A stretch of 64,000 nt of DNA from Acanthaster planci (taxonomy: Eukaryota > Echinodermata > Asteroidea > Valvatida > Acanthasteridae), in assembly GCF_001949145.1 (NCBI RefSeq), contig NW_019091694.1, positions 64,001 to 128,000 of the forward strand. Direction: 5' to 3'. Within the stretch, counting starts at the first letter, position 1. Each line of letters begins with the position of its first letter. Under the pieces are notes generated by a model. That model saw nothing but the letters and a program-made list of their open reading frames with translations. It did not search any database and was not told the DNA's origin. The translations under genes were made by a program, and so were the position numbers. Below, piece after piece: positions 1 through 12,500 of this stretch.

Positions 1-128
1 GTAGTGTGTTCGGATCGTGCGGCCCAGCCAGCCAGCGCAGCTGAGCGGACTCGATGCTCACTCGTTACGTACACTGCTGCAATTTGCACATTTAATACAA
101 CTTTAAACGCTACTGTCGCAAGGTGTCG
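1..128 (+). other. gnpat: Probable non-coding first exon of gnpat (5' UTR)
   Basis: CpG-richer sequence at the left edge ends in a strong splice donor, GTCG|GTAAGTT, with GT at 129-130. No open reading frame enters the gnpat frame here, so it would be untranslated leader spliced to the acceptor at 3301-3302, 18 bases before the gnpat ATG. The transcription start may lie left of the window. The link to gnpat is inferred from strand, donor quality and the absence of any other gene nearby. It could instead belong to an upstream gene on the + strand. Confidence 0.5.
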
Positions 129-552
129 GTAAGTTATCATCATTACTATTACACAACAGATTTTCTTGATAAAATCGCACTTATAAATTATACAGTTACA
201 TTACATTATAACGATTCTTGTGCATGTGTGCGGCTGAACACAAGCTGATTTACAGCGATAAGCCTGCTGTCACTGTGTGAGGCATTGTTGTTGGCTGAAT
301 GACATGTGGTGGTGTGATGTATGGAGCGCCACGTGTAAATAATAGTCTACCAGTACCATGCTGTTTTTGCTGCAATGCTTGCACTCCATGCTTCAAACAC
401 TTGAGTTATAAATCTCAGTTCAATAAAAATCTATATGTTTCTTTCATGTGGTTACACATTTTTAAGAATCTGGCTCTCACACCACCGCATTAGGCATAAC
501 AATTACTAAATTCCCCATTGGAAATAAGTAAGCCCGAAATAACTTAGAAAAA

Positions 553-706
553 TAAGCCTTATTGCAAATACTGCATGGGTGATTTTGCACAATGGTAGAG
601 AGGCATTGTGGGAAGGAAAAAGGAGCAAACATTGCTCCTTTTCCTTCCCACAATTCCTTTCTAACATTGTGCAATATCACCCATGCAGTATTTGCGATAA
701 GGCTTA
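553..706. repeat. Fold-back (hairpin) element, MITE-like
   Basis: A near-perfect inverted repeat. The left arm 553-628 (TAAGCC...GGAGCAA) pairs with the right arm 632-706 (TTGCTCC...GGCTTA) around a loop of about 3 bases, with a handful of mismatches. No coding capacity beyond chance. Such hairpins are typical of fold-back transposons or MITEs, and can also give small RNAs if transcribed. It lies in gnpat intron 1. Confidence 0.8.
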
Positions 707-734
707 TAGACTATGCCTAGTGCTTATCTGGTTG

Positions 735-885
735 ACCAAGTTGCTTTTGAGTGAGCAGTCGTGGGATCGAATCCCACGACTGGGCTGTGCTAGTGAATTG
801 CAAATATGTTTCATCATGGAGGAAGGACACAGAAGGAGTTGTAACTCAGGCACTTCAAAGCGTCCAATGATGGTCGCCGCCGAGT
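735..885 (+). repeat. Dispersed repeat, possibly tRNA-derived SINE, copy A
   Basis: It contains GGATCGAATCC at 764-774, one mismatch from the RNA polymerase III B-box (GGTTCGANTCC). This sits inside an 11-bp perfect stem at 757-781, like an extended tRNA T-arm. The 3' part (811-882, GGAAGGACACAGAAGGAGTT ... TGGTCGCCGCC) recurs in reverse orientation at 1568-1745, showing a repeat family. No tRNA cloverleaf forms. SINE status is inferred from the B-box. Confidence 0.5.
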
Positions 886-1567
886 CTGACGAATAATAGA
901 AAACATTCCAAAATGTCTTATTGCTGCCTGCATCTTAGCTGGACAAGTGGGGCCAGTAATACCCTGGCAATACTTGTATTTTTTTTGCTTGCAATTAAAT
1001 ACAAACTATCTATGTGACCTGGAAAAAAAGAGAGAAAAATTCCTGATATTAGATTTACTTTTGCCATCATAAATAAACTTTTTAAATTTTGACACACTGT
1101 TTCATTATCCATGCAAAGTTTGTAATTCTAGTCTCCTCTGTGCAATATACATCAGTGTCAAAGACTTGGAACGAATTTGGCTAAGACTGGCCAACAAAAT
1201 GTTCACTACTACTGGAAAGCTTAGTTCATTAGCAACAAAATGCGCTATTTCATCACAAGGAGTGATCGTGAAATCGCATAAAATACGCATTTGTACAAAT
1301 GCCATAATAAAAATGATTCAAACAAAACACAAAGTCTTACAAACAGCTTGGCTATTTTTTCCTAAAAGAAGTCCAGAAGAAAGCGTTCAATAAGGGCAAC
1401 AACTGCACATGAACACTTCGGGTATACAGCCTAATAAAAGCAACTGCGCAAACACTACATTTGATGATTTTGTCGGTTCATACCAAGCACCAACGATGGC
1501 ATGAATATTCAACTTTCTGTACTACAGCACTCAACGTTTTAGGGATGCAGATTTCCAACGAAAAATT

Positions 1568-1745
1568 GCGGCGACGATCATGGGGTACAAAGGGAGCTTA
1601 TGGTTGCAAAACAGCTGGTGGGTAGCAGGCGTGCGCTGCGCTCTGGCTATGGACATACCGGGCATGCCAGAAAGTGGTAATCGGCCAGATGTTATAGCCC
1701 GGGCAGTTCAAACTCCTTCTGTGTCCTTCGTCCATGGTTTCATCT
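1568..1745 (-). repeat. Dispersed repeat copy B (inverse of 735-885)
   Basis: On the minus strand this reads CCATGGACGAAGGACACAGA ... and ends ATGATCGTCGCCGC, matching copy A at both ends. The middle of copy A is shorter by roughly 100 bases. The open frame on the minus strand here is a by-product of the repeat; I do not recognise a protein family. Confidence 0.5.
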
Positions 1746-3302
1746 ACCCCTGGAGGAATAAGAACATGATCTACTGGTACCCAAAGAACCCCAATCGCCA
1801 ATATATCGCTTAATGCCACGGGTTGTTGCCCAGCCAAGTTCCAACGCCCACAAAACCTGTTCAGTTACTGTGCTAGCTAAGAAGCAAACCAAATCAGTAC
1901 CAGTGCATGGTCAAGTGTCATAAATGCTCAAAAAAGTCCTCAGTCCTCCCATTTCAGTATAATTTTATAGACAACCTAGGGGTTATGGTGAATAAATTGA
2001 CAAGTGATGGCTGATCATACAATTAAAAATTCCATACGTGCCTGCTCATTTCTTGGAACAACTCTAACCTTATGAAGCCTGTGCAGTAATTCTGATCTAT
2101 TTTTGAGACATTTTTAAAATGTTTTGGTGTTGCTGTGTGTTAACTCCGCCTTAAGTAAATGCATACACATACAATAAAAAAAATCCCAACTGTATAGTAG
2201 AGCATGCAGCATGATGTTAATAATTAAGAATACTATATTGTAGCTGTTGGCTTTCCATACTTGGTTAATAAAACCACTTGAGTCCTGGCAGCGCTGTGCC
2301 CTGGTTATTATGAACAGCATGTAGCAGCCTATCAGCTGTGTGGGATGGGCATGCAAAACGTGAACCCGCATAAATCGAGTCACTTCATAGGAGTCTTACT
2401 GCACCAGTACTGCTTCAGTTACAGGGAAATCTGTGAGTTTTGCTATCCGTGGGTTGGTGATTTTTTGCAGTTTGTTTTTCATTGTTTGGATAACGATTCT
2501 CTACCACAAGTCAGATTTACAGATTGAAATTCCATTAAAGCTGTTGAAGATAATGAAGCAGTGTTTATGGAATCAACTCGTCATGAGCTGGTGGTTTTAC
2601 TCATAAAACTAAAAAAAAACCTTGCTTTTGTATAAATTAATATGATAATGTTAATTTTGCAGTGACCTATTACCCATCTGAAAACAATAAAATATCTCAA
2701 AACGTTAAATTTAGGTGTCAGAATAGAAAGTGTGATTTTTCAGACTGGGCTCATAGCGTTTGTGCAAGGTTTGTGCATACTTTGTCAAGCGGTGTGCATA
2801 AATAATTTCCAAAACTCCAAATTTCTCCTGCAGTTTTTATCAAAGGGAGGAAACCTCTTTGTTCCTACCTTTTTCACAAATGGCGAACTACTGAACTTTT
2901 CCAAGTTCAGGGATGGTTTTGTTTGATTTTTTTTTGGGGGGGGGATTTTTTATTGCAGTGTCAAAAGCAATCTGATAGGTGTTAAATTTGCTTTTAATAG
3001 CTTCACTTTTCATCAGAAAACGATGAAATTCTAAACACATACAGATTTGAAAATTGAAAAGCTTGAGGTTTTTCACCCAAAATGGGGTATATTATAAGCT
3101 AGCAAAGATCGAGAACCAGTCAAGTTTGTTGATCTTTCATGTAAGCAACTTCTTGTAATCTCCATCTTTAGTTCTTATTGATGTGGTTTTCTTAAGCACA
3201 GGTTTACAGATTCAATTCTTTCCCTAATCACAGTGGTACAGTGCAATCATGGCTTGACTCTAAGAACATGATTTAAATTCATAGATCCATTACCTTTTAT
3301 AG

Positions 3303-3506
3303 AGAGCACAATTTAGCAAGATGGCCCATCCCTCTGATGAATACTTGGACCTCCTGGAGCCCCGACGGAGGCAGTATGACATTAGCTTTGCGCTCAAGCA
3401 CACCGCCTCCCTACTGCCTGAGTACCAGTACGTCACGCACATGTCCAAGGCTGAAATCAGGACGATGGTGCTCAAGTCTCGTAGATTAAAACACACGGTG
3501 GAAGAG
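3303..3506 (+). CDS. gnpat: gnpat coding exon 1 (5' UTR tail plus residues 1-62)
   Basis: Acceptor at 3301-3302, 18 untranslated bases, then ATG at 3321. It codes the N-terminal region (start [20 protein letters not shown]), which aligns with the weakly conserved 'LEERRHVSDLKFA' part of vertebrate GNPAT. It ends GAAGAG|GTACGT in phase 0. The vertebrate N-terminus is longer by roughly 30 residues. Confidence 0.9.
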
Positions 3507-6500
3507 GTACGTATGTTGGATGTCCTCAGGAAGGCCTACCATAAGAACACAAGCCATGTACCCATGGATGAATCCAGAACCCACTTGTTGTGAAGCAGGG
3601 GGCAAAATGTTCTGGGGATCGATCCAAACAATTTGACAATTGCTTACTGTGCATGTTACGGTCAGAGAAAAAAGAATGTGCTATTAAAGCATTTTTGTGT
3701 ACAGTGGAGAATTTTTGGAGGATTTATCAGCATTCTTCAAACAAAACTGCAGCCCATTTTCTAAAATGGGTTCAAAAATGAGGGCTTTCATGTTCAGGTA
3801 GATCAGAGAGAATATACAGTGTATTTTCAAAATTTGATCACGTCCCAAAGAGACTTCATTTTGCTTGGAGCAAGAGCTTTACGTTGGCAAACTGAACATA
3901 GTGATCTAGTAATTCGAGTGGAAATCGCCAAGTTTTTACTGTAGACCCATCTCAGCATTGGGAATCGTTCAGAGAGGCTCGTAAGAAAGTTTTGCTGGTG
4001 TGAAGTCATAAGCTCTTTTTCATTTCCTTACCAAATCGAAATGCTGTAAACGAATTTGAATTCAGAGGCACAATGCTTATTCAAATTGGGCAGAACATAC
4101 ATGTAAAACATGGTTTTACCTCAAATGCTCATGCTATTTTTGTGGGGATGTAAAAGAAGACAATTGTTTAATGTGCCTCTCCTTCCCTTAGTGATGGTTG
4201 TTACTTGCTTTCTTACCTGCAGCTTGTTGCCAGCCAGAATTGTGAAGAGAAAGAGGTGTTTGCAGAAGCTGAAACCATCCTGGACGAGATGGCACACAAC
4301 TTCACATTAAACAACATACGGTTCTTGGCTTACCTTTTTTCCAAAGCATTCAAGAGGCTGTACGGACACATCTACGTCAACAAATCCGGCCTTGAGAAGG
4401 CAAGTTGGACCACAGTGATCGAGCAAGATCATTCATCCTGAGATGCCATTTCTTTGTCTGTTGTCAAACAAGATTGTTTGTTCAATGCGGACAACCAATC
4501 AAGCAAAAGCCTTGAATCAGTTATAGCTCTTTGTCTGTTTAGAACTCACTTTTTGTCATTAGCATGCATATGTACATATATAAATGTATTTCCGGAGTTG
4601 AAACATATCACAGATGGAAATATGTTCAGTGTTTTCTCGCATTACATCTGAAAAAGTTTACATTATGGTATTTGGGCGATATGTGTTTCCGTTATGGGGG
4701 TAATTTTGTATTTAATGACAGGGACTTGTTCAAATACATGCATTACCAGTGAAGTTGTACTGCTTTATTTTACAGACTTTAAATGGTGGAAATCATCTCT
4801 TGAATCCTTACATAACATGTTCCCAAAGAAATGTCATCGCATGACTATATTTAATTTATGCCTGGTGCTAGACACTCTACCACAATTGGTTTGTGTGGTA
4901 ACTTTCTTCTTGAAGCAGAACCTGTAATTTAGTCTCTGTGCTTCCATATTTTCCATCCACCTATAAATACTCTGTTTTAAGACATGGCTCCTCCCATCCT
5001 GTTTTATTCAGCTGCGGAAGAGTTACCGTGATTCGCCCGTTGTGCTGCTGCCCACCCACCGCAGCTATGTCGACTTCCTGCTGATCTCTTACATGATGTT
5101 TGAGTACAACCTTCCGCTGCCTTACATTGCTGCCGGTGCGGGTAGGTGGTGAAATCATTGTTTTATATGATGCGTGCTCCGTGGGCCTTCCGGACAAGTG
5201 TATGGTACTGCAAATGCTAAGAATGGGGCAAAAATGGGATACCGTTGTGCAAGAAGCTGACGCCAAGAATGCCTGAGGCTCTGTTTGAATCCAGTTATTT
5301 TGCACATTCTGTTGAAAAATTCGCTGTATGCACTCTACACCCGTTCTGCACACATAAAACACTGAATTTGTGTGGTGCATCCCAGCTTGGTTCCTTGTGA
5401 GTTTATCACACAATGCCATGTAGAGCTCATCAAAAGGCATATCAAAAAAGAATAACAGGAATAAAGTTGGGATGCAGAACCACTTTAAAGTGTAATAATG
5501 ATGATGGGACTTTCATTCCACGGAACCGATCCCAGTTATGAGGGACACCTAGTATAGTTGCTCGGAAATATAATGTTTGCCATGAAAATGTCCAGATGTA
5601 GTTCCTAAATGCAGAGAAAAAGTGAACATGCATCGTTTAATACTTGACACAACAGATGGAACTTCTTCAGATCTTCCTTATCAGAGGTAACCCTAACTTC
5701 TTTCAGTTCATCACTGTACATTGTTTTCTACTTTTTTTTTCTTTCAAATTCCAGATTTCAACAATATGAAATTTGTCAATACCATTTTACGGTTTGCGGG
5801 AGCCTTTTACATCCGACGGTCCTTTGGATCCGACAAGCTGTACTGGGCGATTTTCACCGAATACGTTCAGATATTGGTCATAAACGGTGAGGCCCCACTG
5901 GAGTTTTTCATAGAGGGGACGAGAAGCAGAACAGGCAAATTTCTGCCGCCGAAAAGAGGTTAGTCTCGCCATGTGCACCTCAGATTCCAATGATGTGGTT
6001 GAGACCAGTCACAAGACCGGTCGTATGTAACAGGTTCAACAGTGAGATAGGAGTGCTTTTGTTGCAGTTCACTTGAATAGCTTGCCACTTGAATGGACCT
6101 GTAACATAATGATGTCATGCTTTGTTCACGTGTACGCTTTCCTAATAGGATGTGATCCTTTGAGCCCCCATAGGAAGGTGCACGTGTGAACAAGGCATGA
6201 CGTCATGTTTTAGGTCTATTCAGACTGGAGGTCTTGTGTTGCTCTAGTGTTTCAAGTGATCGATGGTCCCTGCACCCAGGAAAGTGTTACCTTTTTTGTG
6301 GGTCTCCTTTGCACTCCCAAACAAGTGACTCAAAGAATTAAGCAGCGCATTACTGATGATGGGTGACGTTGGGCGACAGTAAAACTGGGATAGGACACTA
6401 CACCACAAGTATTGCTGGTTGCGTGAGTTGCTTGCTAAGATTGATGCACGCTATAGTTTTTATCATCCATGAGGTCACTCCTGCAAATGGGACTTTGCCA

Positions 6501-9500
6501 AAGCCAGTGTCTAGACATTTGTTGCACATGACATTTGTTGCACATGATCATCGCGAGGGAATACTTTAACTCATCAGTACACGATACTTCCGTCTGTTTG
6601 GTGCTGGACTTCACAAGTGCCCCTAATGCTGTATGTAACTAGGAACCAGATGGTTGACAGCACGATTGGCCGTAGGTGCAGCAAAATGTTATGTTTTAGT
6701 TGGTACTCGGATCAGTCAACCTTTCAGATTCAGAAATGGAAAAAATAGTTTTTTATTTCTAAAAATCTGGGATCCTCTAAAAAACAATTTACAGATATAA
6801 AAAGTACTTTTCTCTGTCCTCCTCAATGTTTTTCTTTAAAAATCTGTACACCAATTTATAAAAAGGCCTCCATTAGGTTGCCTGCTAGCTTTTTTTGTAT
6901 TTTGTTTTTCAATTCACTTTTTTCAATCAATATGTACTTTTCTGTGTGAGGAAACTACATTTCAAACTCCATAGAAGCATCCTTTTAATAATCCTTTAAA
7001 GCCACGATCATCGAATTGCTAAAGCCGGCTTTCCCCAGCAAGATACATAAAAATATCTCACCTTCAGGTCGGACAAGTACAGTGTACATGTACTCAATGC
7101 ACTGTGCACTGTGCAGTAAATATAAGTCCAACCCACACACACCATGCTTGCTTGACTATGTACCGATGAAATAAGATATGTCCACAGGTTGTTGGCAGTT
7201 TGCAGAAGATGGGACTGGCCACCCTCAGTGTGTTGATGGATGGTGTAATTAACAGTAGATAAGGACCCCTTCCATGCAGTGAAGATAAACAATGAAATCC
7301 AGGTCGTAGAGGGGGCCAGATTTTTTAAACAGAAATTTGCCTCTTGATATACTGGACTAATGCGTATTTTAAAAAAAAATTCTCAGGGAAGAGTAGACTC
7401 TTTTTACCATGATATTTCAGGCTGGCAGCAGGATACAAATGACCAGAAACTTTGTATTCAGGGGAAAGGATGCTATATAAACAATGGGTGTCCTATCATT
7501 CGTGTCACTGCTGTTTTCTGTGACTTGCCTCCAGGGCTGTTGCAGGTAGTGGTTGAGCCGTTCATGAAGGGGCGCGTGCCGGACATCAGCCTCATCCCCA
7601 TCAGCATCAGCTATGACCGGATCTTGGAGGAGACGTTACACAGCAGAGAGATGCTGGGAATTCCCAAGCCCAAGGAGTCCACGTCGGTGAGGACTCGGAG
7701 AGCATCATTCAGATCTCAACTTGTTTGTTTGTGCATTTGTAAAGTGTCAAACTCACAGTAGGAACAGACGAATCCGAGGAAATGCCACCATTACAGTGGC
7801 ACCACACTCAGGCACACATAGCAATTGTCCCAAAACTTGACTTTCTTTGCACATTTTTGAAAGTCACAACGCCCAAAGGGGAGAAATTGGGGCAAAAAGG
7901 GCTTTTGGTTAAAACGTGTGAGCAGCTCTTATTCTGTTCAGCCATTATCGGTTTCCAATGGGATATAAACAGAACCCTGGCCACACGGGACCACACTCTC
8001 ACAGATTCAACGTCATATGCCCAAAAACCAGAATAGCAAACAGGATATGGCTGTAGCGACTCCCACCCGTATAGTTCTTTCAGACGTTTTGGTCCACCAC
8101 ATCACCATTCAAACAGTGGTCCTAGCATGTTCTCATTTGGAACAAGCTGTTCCAAGGTAGGCTAACATTGCTATATGGCAGTGGAAAAAGACCTATATGC
8201 CAAATTAAAATCAGTAGTATTAGTAGTAGTGCTGGAAGTCAGCAAGTATTCTGAACTTTTGCTCTTGTTAAACCTTGTTAAACAAAATGTGGCTCAGATC
8301 TTGAGTCTCTTTAAGTAGCCCTCAAGGATGAGGTTAAGACAATATCCAAACTACATGTACTTTGGCCGTATACAGTGTAGCTTGAAATAACAGGGAAATG
8401 GATGAAGCCGCTACCTGACGGCTTCCATGGCTACATGTGTTATTGTAATCCGCAGCCACACGTTTTTGGACAATATCCTGTCTTCAACCCACATTCCCCC
8501 TTCTCCGCCCTCTGCAGGGTCTGTTCAAAGCCAGCTCTATCTTCCAGGAGAATTTCGGTAACATCATGGTACACCTGGGAGACCCTGTGTCCCTGAAACA
8601 GATGTCCCTGATCAGCGGGGTTGACAGGAGTGTCCATAGCCTGGCACCAAGGTGAATCAGCCTGTTTTGACCATGTTCCTAGAGTCCATCTTATTCACTG
8701 CAGTCTGTTAAATGAGGTGGTGCTAGACTACTTTTGGTTCCATATGCCTCACTGCTTTCATTTTTTAAAATGTGGCTTAAAACAATTTGATATAATTAAT
8801 TGCACATGTTATGTTGTTTATCATAAATGACATCGATTTGCGGTGAATTTTTGTGCATTGCTTTATTTCTATTTTCATGTTCCCCCCAAAGAGGGTTAAC
8901 CTCACTTTCAATCCAATATATAGCCACCATTTGAATAAGGCCAGTTACTATGGCCATGATCCCAACTGCAGAAAAAAAACTTCTCCAACTTTGTTCACAC
9001 TCTGGGTACAAAAAGTGCAGAAGGCAATGATGAAGTCCTCAGCGTTCATTAGCTGCATTGAGTTCTGAGCTCAAATTCTAAAGGAGACTTCCCTTCAGCA
9101 TTTCGGACAAGAGGAGCAAATCCAAGTGCCCTACTGATTGATATTATGGGCCATTTGCTGGTCTGGTAGCTGGACATTGAAAAGAATGTATAAGCATAGA
9201 CAAGATTAATGAACTTAATATTGCAGTCTAGTTTCTTTCATTTTTGACATGCATGCACAGTATTGACAGCCCAAATTCTCAGGCTTTGTATCAGCCACTC
9301 TTTTGAGGCCTACAATCGTCCATCCCCTTTCTGGCTCTCGATATTGTTACTTCTGCCTCCAATGTCCACTTTTCAGGTTCATCTTCTCAATGAATGCCCA
9401 GGAGCAGCAGTTTGTCCAGGAGCTGTGCCTGAGCGTCCAGCTCATGCAGCAGAGGCACATGGCCGTCTCGCCTTGGGTGCTGAGCGCAACCCTGCTGGCG

Positions 9501-12500
9501 ATGAGCCCGGGGTACCAGACTAGCCTCCACAACATGTACAGGGACATGGAATGGCTGAAAGGGGCAGCCGTCGGTCTGGGAACCAAGCTGAACTGGCCGG
9601 GTGTGTATCCCGTAATAGGAATTTGCACAAGAGTGAAGTGATTTTGGGCCATTTCAAATATCTCAGCATTGTTTTCATGAGGTGTGCCTCGATCTGTTTC
9701 TCGTTCCAGAAAGATTCAGGAGCCTTTAACCCTAACTACCCAAACCTGCCATACTCCAACAGCAGGTTTTGTGAGGTTTTTGCAGGCTTGTTATCGTACC
9801 TGATTAACGTCTTGTTGAATTTTGTGAGACTTGGGATGAAAGGCCCAGTGAGATGGTGTTGGATTCTGTGTGAGTTGGGACACACAGGGTTCATTGTGTG
9901 CAGTGTGTGGCTTGCTGTTCCAGTTGTTGGACTATGCTTGATTTTGTCAGGTTTGGTACTGTTCAGGGCGAGTCATCCTATACTGCATAGACCCATCCAT
10001 ACCATATCACTCAAACTCCAATGAGCTCATTCTATTGGAGTTGATCAGGTTTGGTACAGTGACCTGCATGTACAAGTACATAGACAGGTACATGTATCTG
10101 TTGGATTTTGTGAGGTTTAGTGTTCTTTCTTGTGCAGGAGGCTAGGGGATTAGCAGGCCGTGACGAATCGCCTTTCCGATAGCCTGGGGCAATTAAAATT
10201 CTAACTAGCAAGTCCAGAAGAGCTGATGTCTTTTCTGTCTTCACAAAGTATCTTTCAATAACTTTTTCTCACGTTAAAATGCTTATTTTTGTATGTTTTT
10301 GAACTTACATTTTCAAGTTTTGGAAAGAAACTTCTGTTATTTTCACAAGTTCTCATTCACGTTTCGCTGTCGCAGTGATGAAAACACGTGCCCACAGCTC
10401 AATGCATTAAACGAAACTGCTTTGGTTCCCGCCGCGCTGCACCCATGCAAAGAAAGGTAGCAACCAGAACCAGTCTATACATGTACTGTACGTTCCGTTT
10501 GATTACTCTACATCGGCTGTACATGCACGCAACCCTAAAGCCACAGGTAAAAAAAAAATCGATGTTGTAAGAGGTTTTCTGTAAGTTCCTTCACAGAACT
10601 TGGTCTCTTATTTATGTGTGTATTTCCTGTGTTCATGAGTTTAATTTGAGTTTGTTTTGCTAGTACTTGAAGCGAGCGTCTTTCAACAAATTTCCTGCCG
10701 CGGCACAAGGTTTTTCACTCACTGGTCTAGATGCCTCATGCACGTTTACCATGCGATACATTGTTGGCCAGTTTGCCGTCTTGATTGCCTGAGTCACACT
10801 GTGTCAATTGCCCATAATTCTTGTGAATTGTTGCCTGTAGAAATTTTTACATAGATTAAGACAGGTGTTCATCGCTTTTTGAGCTAATTTTGGAAGCTGT
10901 CGTCCCCATTGATGCCATTCAATCAGGACAAAAAAAATTGACCCAAAAAATTTTTCCAATCTACCGACCCTATTTTTGAGAGGCATGCAATTGGAAGCAC
11001 AACTATTTTGGGGACTTAATAAAAGACTGCATGCACGCAGTAAGCCTAAGTTAAATACACATAATAATCGTGGATTCCGAGAAATCTTGGGCAAGTGTTG
11101 ATCTAATTTGGGCAAGCAAATTTATGGCATGGCCTGCCCGATAGGGCAAGCTAAAAAAAAATTGTCGCGGCCTGGGGGTTAGGGTTAATGTTCACTACAA
11201 TTATAGATAGTTTAGTTGCTGGCCACAATTAAAAGATGAGTTCATCAAGTATAAAAAAATCTAAATTATGTATATTTAGCCAGGGTTGACTTACTGTTAA
11301 ATCTGACTGCTGGCGGTCAAAGCTTGCAATGAAGTTGATGTTACATAAAGCGATTCAACTAGCCAGAGGTTTTAACCACAGCTTTCACATCTGGCAAAAG
11401 GTTTCAGTTGCATGCTATGAGGCATTTACCAAATCAGTTGGTTTAACATGGTTTTATACGTTGTTTCCCTCCCCACACACACACATTTTAGTCGGGAAGA
11501 TGGTGCAGTCTGTATTTGAAGAGCAGCTTGCTGTCCACCGTGCCATGGTTGTCGTAGATGGGGACAACATCAGGCTAAATGCTCCGAGAAAAGTGGCAAC
11601 TGCGGAAGAAGTCATGACGGTATAAATTTGTTGGAGTGCCTCAGTAGAACAGGGTTCTGGTGTGGGGGGTTTGAGGGTCGGTATCAGATCTGTGAAGGGG
11701 TCACCTGTAGATATTTTCAACCGTGACGCACAGCTGAGCCTATCAGTGGGGTCCTGGGAAGAACATATGCCTTTCACTGTGCAGGGGAACTTGTCTCCCA
11801 GTCTAGTCTTTAGAAGAGACAGCCACACAGTAGACACGTGTTCCACAGATTCAGTGATGAATTTATTCAATAGATTCACTTTTTAACCTCCAAACTGTCA
11901 CCAATCAGTGTTCATTTGCCTGATGGAACAGGGTCAGCTGACAGCTGTTGACCAATCAGGAGGGTTGATGTGGTTTCTGACCAAAGGATCCGAGTTTCTG
12001 CCATCCAGAGTCAAATAAAATGTACTAGCATTGTTTTAGAGCATCTGTGGAACTGGGAAGGGTGCTCCAATTTTGATCAGAAGTTGTACGGTCATTTCTT
12101 GACTTCCTTAGTTTAGCCTGGAAAAACTGCAGGCTAAGGGGGAACTCACAAAAACTAACTAAACCAAGGATCTTCGAGAGAAAGGTCATCTGAAACTGAA
12201 TTAATAGGGACTCAGACACCAATATTTGACTTAGAAAAAAAAGACACAAAAATTTATTAATGAAAAAGTAGTGATAAAAAGGGAAGGAAAATAACCAAAA
12301 AGACTACAAGACTGAAAAGACTTAACACCAAAAGACTAAACTTTAAAAGGACTAAAAACCAACAGAGTGTGTCAAAGTAGATCTAGTGAGGAGGCTTTGG
12401 CTTTCAATCACTGACTCTTTAGAAGGAGACAGAAACCTGACTCAAGTAGAAAAGATCACTCCAGTGAGGAGGAACAAATACAGGAACAGTGATAGTGTCT

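Larger units (their letters stand above)
129..3302 (+). other. gnpat: gnpat intron 1, repeat-bearing
   Basis: Between the candidate first exon and the first coding exon. It holds a fold-back repeat (553-706) and two diverged, oppositely oriented copies of a dispersed repeat (about 735-885 and 1568-1745). The rest is AT-rich sequence in which I see no coding exon. The acceptor is CCTTTTATAG at 3293-3302. Confidence 0.45.

Noticed and set aside
757-781. tRNA gene
   Set aside because: Only a T-arm/B-box-like stem is present, with no anticodon or acceptor stems; a SINE fragment fits better.
4961-5440. 159-residue open frame on the minus strand
   Set aside because: It overlaps the gnpat catalytic exon in antisense and continues into the intron. 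No family motif is recognised.
9551-10024. 157-residue plus-strand open frame after gnpat coding exon 7
   Set aside because: It starts in the wrong frame of the exon and runs through a GT-rich degenerate repeat. It looks membrane-like only because of GT-rich codons.
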